Origin: Phycisphaerae bacterium | GTDB taxonomy: Bacteria; Planctomycetota; Phycisphaerae; UBA1845; UTPLA1 | Assembly (NCBI GenBank): GCA_029259995.1 | Contig: JAJDEC010000337.1 | Coordinates: 1 to 9,951, forward strand | Reading direction: 5' to 3' | DNA length: 9,951 nt | Part shown: positions 6,512 to 9,951 of the stretch, one piece after another | Layout of the letters: each line of letters begins with the position of its first letter | Numbering within the stretch: the first letter of the stretch is position 1 | The notes under the pieces: generated by a model | Told to the model about the DNA's origin: nothing | Databases searched by the model: none | Seen by the model: only the letters and a program-made list of their open reading frames with translations | Program-made: the position numbers and the translations under genes

Positions 6512-7915
6512 ATGAATTGTCGACTCGCTTCGATATTTTTGCTGATTCTCGGCTCCATCGCGATTGCCGATGCGCCGTTCGAAGATATCTCCTACCCCCG
6601 AGCCCTGGAAAAGGCGAAAGCCGACGACAAGATTGTCATTATCGATTTCTACACAACCTGGTGCCCGCCCTGCAAGATGCTCGATCGCATCACTTGGCCC
6701 GATCCGACCGTCCGCGCATGGCTCGACAAGAACGCCGTCTGCCTGAAGGTAGACGCCGAAGCGAGCCACGAATTCGCGCGCCGTTTCAAAGTCCGCGCCT
6801 ATCCGACGATTGTCTTCATCAAGTCGGACGGCAAAGTCGTCGATCGCGCCGTCGGCTTCCTGCAACCGCGTGACTTTCTCGACGTCGCGAAAGGCGCCCA
6901 ATCCGGAAAGGATGCATTCACGCGCGCCCGCGAGTCCTTCGAAGCCGGCGATCAGAACGATCCAATGACGCGCGACGACTACGCGCGGAAACTCGTCGAC
7001 CTCGGAAAACTCGACGAAGCCCTGACACAGTACCTCTGGTGTTTCGATCACGGTCTCGAACATCGGCCAAGCTACGTCGGCGTGCGTGTGTCGTTTCTGC
7101 TTGGCAACATCAAGGAACTCGCCGACATCTATCCTCCAGCGCTGGCCGCCTTGAAGGAACGGCGCGATCGAAGCGAAGAACAGCTTCGCCAATTCGTCGC
7201 CGGCAAGAAACTCAAGAAGCAGAAGAATAAGCAGAAGGGCATCACCGGATTTCTCGGTCGCCTCGTCGGTCCCGACGTGTCGCCGATATTTCGCGTTGCC
7301 GGCGATGTGGCCGCTCTGAACGATACACTCGGCGAAGGCGCCCGATCCGTCACATTGTATGACCAACTGAAGGGCAACGATCGCGCTGAAAGCAAGCGAG
7401 CCCGACGCGCCCTCTACAGTCGAATCGAAGACGACCTGCTGAGAGCCCGGCGTTATGAAGACATCGTCGAAGACGGAGATCCCGTTCTTCGAGTCACGAC
7501 TAGCGTTCAGTCGTTGAAAATGGACCATGCCGTGATGGCGGGGCTCGATGAAGACATGGCCCGACAGCTCAAGGAACACATGCTGTCCGACCTGATCACG
7601 TCCGCCGCCGGCAGCTACGAAGCCTGCGTCGGCGCCGATCGAGACGACCTGGCCGCCCAGGTAAAGGATTTGCTCATCGACGCGCAGTCCTCGTTCCTGA
7701 CGTACGACATGCTTGTCTCCAGCGCCGTCCGGGCGGATCGCTACGATCTCATCCAGGGCCTCGCCGACGAGGCGAAAACCAAACTCGACGCCGAATCCGC
7801 GGATCGAATTGCAGCGGCCGTGAAAGTGCATCTGGCGTCTCCCGAAGCAAAGGCCCAACTCGAGAAAGCAAAAACGCAAGTCGAGCATTCGTCGGAAAAC
7901 GAATCGGCGCCCTGA
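6512..7915 (+). CDS. Exported thioredoxin-like protein with long helical C-terminal region
   Basis: The product has 467 residues. Residues 1-19 look like a Sec signal peptide: R4, a hydrophobic run SIFLLILGSIAI, and an AIA cleavage site before DAP. The mature N-terminal domain (about 24-130) is a thioredoxin fold with TTWCPPCKML (C51 and C54 as the redox pair) and the cis-proline in AYPTI (P98). It should work outside the cytoplasm as a disulfide reductase, isomerase or redox sensor. Residues 134-467 are almost all charged helices with features like tetratricopeptide repeats (for example DDYARKLVDLGKLDEALTQY, 155-174) and a very basic patch GKKLKKQKNKQKG (231-243). I cannot name the C-terminal family. 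The domain order suggests redox chemistry joined to a protein-binding scaffold. The gene is 34 bases before the ATPase gene, but a separate promoter probably drives each. Thioredoxin domain and signal peptide are well supported; the partner is unknown. Confidence 0.92.
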   Translation: MNCRLASIFLLILGSIAIADAPFEDISYPRALEKAKADDKIVIIDFYTTWCPPCKMLDRITWPDPTVRAWLDKNAVCLKVDAEASHEFARRFKVRAYPTIVFIKSDGKVVDRAVGFLQPRDFLDVAKGAQSGKDAFTRARESFEAGDQNDPMTRDDYARKLVDLGKLDEALTQYLWCFDHGLEHRPSYVGVRVSFLLGNIKELADIYPPALAALKERRDRSEEQLRQFVAGKKLKKQKNKQKGITGFLGRLVGPDVSPIFRVAGDVAALNDTLGEGARSVTLYDQLKGNDRAESKRARRALYSRIEDDLLRARRYEDIVEDGDPVLRVTTSVQSLKMDHAVMAGLDEDMARQLKEHMLSDLITSAAGSYEACVGADRDDLAAQVKDLLIDAQSSFLTYDMLVSSAVRADRYDLIQGLADEAKTKLDAESADRIAAAVKVHLASPEAKAQLEKAKTQVEHSSENESAP

Positions 7916-7940
7916 TTCCAGCGCTGACTCCGGCTACAAT
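7912..7940 (+). promoter_or_regulatory. Candidate promoter giving a near-leaderless ATPase mRNA
   Basis: TACAAT (7935-7940, five of six to the -10 consensus) lies 17 bases after CTGATT (7912-7917, three of six to TTGACA). The -10 box ends nine bases before the ATG at 7950, so transcription would start at about 7947. There is no Shine-Dalgarno sequence before this ATG, in contrast to the genes at 2431 and 6512. Confidence 0.4.
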
Positions 7941-7949
7941 GCCCCTACA

Positions 7950-9377
7950 ATGACAACGACAACCCACGCAACGACCCCGAAAACCAAACCCGAAACCCTC
8001 GGCGAACTCCGCGCATCCGGCTGGAAATCCAAGTCCGTCAAGCAGGAACTCCACGACAACCTGCTCCGCGCACTCGCCGCTCGCGACGCGCTCTTCCCCG
8101 GAATCATCGGATACGAAGACACCGTCATCCCCGAAGTCTGCCTCGCCCTCCTCGCCAAGCACGACATGCTCTTCATGGGCGAAAAAGGCCAGGCAAAGAG
8201 CCGACTCATGCGCGGCCTCGTCCGCCTGCTCGATCCCGAAATCCCCTGCGTCGCCGGCTCCGAACTCCACGACGATCCCTACGCCCCCATCACGCGCGAT
8301 GCCAAACGCATCATCGCCGCCGAGGGCGACGCAACCCCCATCGCCTGGTGGAAACGCGAGGATCGCTACGCCGAACGACTCAGCCCCGGCACCAAGTTCG
8401 CCGACGTCATCGGCGAGATCGATCCCGCCAAGCTCGCCGGCGGCACCAGCATGAGCACCGAAGAGGCCCTCCACTTCGGTCTCATCCCCCGAATGCATCG
8501 CGGCATCTTCGCCATGAACGAAGTGCCCGAATTGGACGAACTCGTCCAAGTCGGCCTCTTCAACATCCTCGAAGAGCGCGACGTCCAGATCCGCGGCTTC
8601 CCCATCCGCTTCGACCTCGATGTCGTCATCCTATTCAGCGCCAATCCGTCAACCTACAACCGCAGCGGCAAAGTGATTCCACAGTTGAAGGATCGCATCG
8701 GTTCGCTGATTCGCACCCACTATCCCGCCGAGCGCGAAACCGGCATCGCCATCATGGAACAGGAAGCCGACATCGAACTCGGTGGCGACTTCCCTGTACG
8801 CATCCCACTGTTCATGAAAGAGATCTGCGAACAGATCACGATCGAGGCCCGCAAGAGCGACTTCATCGACATCCAGTCCGGTGTCTCCGCCCGATTCAGC
8901 ATCGCCAACTATCGAACCATGATCGCCAGCGCCCGCCGCCGCGCCGCCGTGCTCGGCGAATCCCACGCGATCCCGCGCATCAGCGATCTGTCGCACATCA
9001 TCTCGTCATCCATGGGCAAGCTCGAACTCGACATGATGAGCAGCCATCAGATGGGCGAACAACAGATCATCGACGCCGTCATCGTCGCCGCCATCCGCAA
9101 AGTCTTCGATGAGTATTGTGACAAGCACGGCTTCGAAGAAATCGCCGACATATTCGGCAAAGGTGTTACCATCGAAGTCGGCGACCTATTGCCCTCCAGC
9201 GCCTACGAGGAGCGCATGAGTCGCGTACCGCCCGCCTGGGAGAAGGCCTTCGAAATCAACCCGTCAGAAGACGCCGCCATGCGTGCATGCTGCGTCGAAT
9301 TCGTCCTCGCCGGCCTATACGCCAACGAAAAAATCTCCCGCACAACCCGCCACGGCCGCGTCGAATACGAAACCTGA
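7950..9377 (+). CDS. MoxR / magnesium-chelatase-I type AAA+ ATPase
   Basis: The 475-residue protein has a full AAA+ core. FMGEKGQAKSRL (75-86) is Walker A with K83 and S84. GIFAMNEVPEL (185-195) is Walker B, with N190 where most AAA+ proteins have Asp and E191 as the catalytic acid. LFSANPSTYN (228-237) holds the sensor-1 N232, and LKDRIGSLIRTHYP (246-259) carries the arginine-finger region with R249 and R255. LDELVQVGLFNILEERDVQIRG-like text at 195-216 is the chelatase-I helix and hairpin. Such ATPases form hexameric rings that remodel a partner, often with a von Willebrand A domain protein as adaptor, during cofactor insertion or complex assembly. No such partner gene lies next to it here, and no chlorophyll or cobalamin gene is seen, so true Mg or Co chelatase is unlikely. 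The gene is strongly C-ending in codon use and probably starts without a leader. Confidence 0.95.
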   Translation: MTTTTHATTPKTKPETLGELRASGWKSKSVKQELHDNLLRALAARDALFPGIIGYEDTVIPEVCLALLAKHDMLFMGEKGQAKSRLMRGLVRLLDPEIPCVAGSELHDDPYAPITRDAKRIIAAEGDATPIAWWKREDRYAERLSPGTKFADVIGEIDPAKLAGGTSMSTEEALHFGLIPRMHRGIFAMNEVPELDELVQVGLFNILEERDVQIRGFPIRFDLDVVILFSANPSTYNRSGKVIPQLKDRIGSLIRTHYPAERETGIAIMEQEADIELGGDFPVRIPLFMKEICEQITIEARKSDFIDIQSGVSARFSIANYRTMIASARRRAAVLGESHAIPRISDLSHIISSSMGKLELDMMSSHQMGEQQIIDAVIVAAIRKVFDEYCDKHGFEEIADIFGKGVTIEVGDLLPSSAYEERMSRVPPAWEKAFEINPSEDAAMRACCVEFVLAGLYANEKISRTTRHGRVEYET

Positions 9378-9387
9378 TCTCGAAGGG

Positions 9388-9528
9388 TGCCATGCTTGCC
9401 CTTCAAGCGCGCACACGCCGCGCGTGCCATGCCGACGCCCAACGTCGGCATCCGACAACGAGCAACCCAAAAACTCCGTAGGGTGGGCCGTGCCCACCGC
9501 ACCGAGCCGCGACCGTCAGGGAGTCGGT
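9388..9528. repeat. Composite palindromic repeat, unit A
   Basis: This is the first of two related composite units in the gene-free stretch 9378-9751. Its order is: TGCTTGCC (9393-9400); a perfect 9-base stem (ATGCCGACG at 9429-9437 with CGTCGGCAT at 9443-9451, loop CCCAA); the palindrome GGTGGGC-CGT-GCCCACC (9482-9498, preceded by CCGTAG); and CGCGACCGTCAGGGAGTCGG (9508-9527). GTGCCATG also occurs twice inside it (9387-9394 and 9424-9431). The parts look like separately known dispersed repeats of planctomycete-type genomes, by memory. The small open frames across them, which would encode words such as VGTAHPT, are not real genes. The hairpins could also end transcription of the ATPase gene. 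Confidence 0.85.
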
Positions 9529-9585
9529 ACCAGCGTACATCCGACAGTGCCATACTGATGACATAAAGCGTTGCTCAACACGTTC

Positions 9586-9691
9586 CCTGCTTGCCGGGCG
9601 CCACGCCGGCGCCCAACGTCGGCAAGCGACACCAAGCCCCGTAGGGTGGGCCGTGCCCACCAATCAGAACCGCGACCGTCAGGGAGTCGGT
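9586..9691. repeat. Composite palindromic repeat, unit B
   Basis: The second unit repeats the parts of unit A in the same order and orientation. TGCTTGCC is at 9588-9595. The hairpin part contains GCCCAACGTCGGCA (9611-9624, identical to 9437-9450), the palindrome is at 9645-9661 and the 20-base CGCGACCGTCAGGGAGTCGG at 9671-9690. The last two parts lie exactly 163 bases after their copies in unit A, while the hairpin is offset by 174, so an 11-base length difference lies between them. Here the outer arms GCTTGCCG (9589-9596) and CGGCAAGC (9620-9627) can pair around an inner stem GGGCGCC (9596-9602) with GGCGCCC (9608-9614), giving a larger cruciform than in unit A. Confidence 0.85.
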
Positions 9692-9751
9692 CGCGCAATA
9701 ACCCCTTGACGCGGCGTACTGCGAAGTATCTCGAACCGCCCGATCAGACCT

Positions 9752-9951
9752 CTACATCGAGCGTGTATAAGACATGATGCTCCAGTTGTCGTCCAGATGC
9801 TGACGAATACGAAAGTAGTCGCCATCCTCCCGCGCCTTCACGAACCCGCAGCCGTCAACATCAGCCACCGTCCGAAACCCCAGATGGCCGTCGCCCCATT
9901 TGGAAACGAATACGTAATACAGACCTACCCGTCGCCAACCCGGCTTGATCG
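9752..9951 (-). CDS. C-terminal end of an unrecognised protein (start beyond window)
   Basis: On the minus strand one frame is open from the right edge (first full codon at 9949) to a TAG at 9752-9754, giving 65 residues. The other two minus frames hit stops within this span. The fragment has mixed, folded-protein composition (GLYYVFVSKWGDGHLGFRTV, then VKAREDGDYFRIRQHLDDNW and a short tail ending TRSM), with many aromatics and alternating hydrophobic positions that suggest beta strands. I do not recognise a family. It points toward the ATPase gene, so the two are convergent with the repeat block between their ends. Part of a small or domain-sized protein is likely, but the reading rests only on an open frame and composition. 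Confidence 0.6.
   Translation of the reverse strand, partial: IKPGWRRVGLYYVFVSKWGDGHLGFRTVADVDGCGFVKAREDGDYFRIRQHLDDNWSIMSYTRSM

Noticed and set aside
6203..7888. Minus-strand open frame of 561 codons, opposite the thioredoxin-like gene
   Set aside because: It lies antisense to a gene with a signal peptide, WCPPC motif and strong ribosome site, and crosses into the nitroreductase gene. Its Gly/Val/Asp/Phe-rich text has no recognisable motif and is what codon bias on the other strand creates.
7749..8549. Minus-strand open frame of 266 codons
   Set aside because: It is antisense to the Walker A and following part of the ATPase gene. Composition (long runs of Gly, Ala, Glu, Asp, Phe) is a mirror of C-ending codons, not a protein.
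9403..9777. Several small open frames on both strands across the right-hand repeats
   Set aside because: They translate the dispersed palindromes (words such as VGTAHPT, GGHGPPYG, RLPDGRGS). Similar hypothetical proteins are common artefacts of such repeats, and none has a ribosome site.

Overview
The window looks like bacterial chromosome, GC-rich, most likely from the Planctomycetota. The support for that is indirect. The intergenic DNA at the right carries the dispersed palindromic repeats GGTGGGCCGTGCCCACC and CGCGACCGTCAGGGAGTCGG, which I associate from memory with planctomycete genomes. The mix of a MoxR/chelatase-type ATPase, a secreted thioredoxin-like protein and a surface-sugar locus also fits. 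I recognise no phage, transposon, CRISPR array, tRNA or rRNA.

Left and centre (1-6352): a surface-polysaccharide locus with two divergent transcription units. On the minus strand an NAD-dependent sugar-nucleotide epimerase/dehydratase (1143-2147) is followed, with a 4-base ATGA overlap, by a DegT/DnrJ/EryC1/StrS sugar aminotransferase (1-1146). The aminotransferase runs off the left edge with nearly its whole length visible. Together they could oxidise or epimerise a nucleotide sugar and then aminate it. On the plus strand a GT2-type glycosyltransferase (2431-3462), a 636-644 residue protein with a helix-rich body and strand-rich end (about 3498-5408), and a nitroreductase-fold protein with a long N-terminal extension (5408-6352) form a tight, partly overlapping operon. 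The 283-base gap between the units (2148-2430) holds a plausible plus-strand promoter and a good ribosome binding site.

Right of centre (6353-9377): two plus-strand genes of different character. One is an exported thioredoxin-like protein with a WCPPC motif and a long helical C-terminal part (6512-7915). The other is a MoxR/magnesium-chelatase-I type AAA+ ATPase (7950-9377), which seems to be transcribed as a leaderless or nearly leaderless mRNA.

Right end (9378-9951): 374 bases without a gene hold a composite palindromic repeat present twice. Then comes the C-terminal end of an unrecognised minus-strand gene (9752-9951), convergent with the ATPase.

The most unusual items are the coupled toroid-like protein/nitroreductase pair in a sugar locus, the missing active-site lysine in the epimerase, a possible frameshift at the end of the glycosyltransferase, and the duplicated composite repeat.
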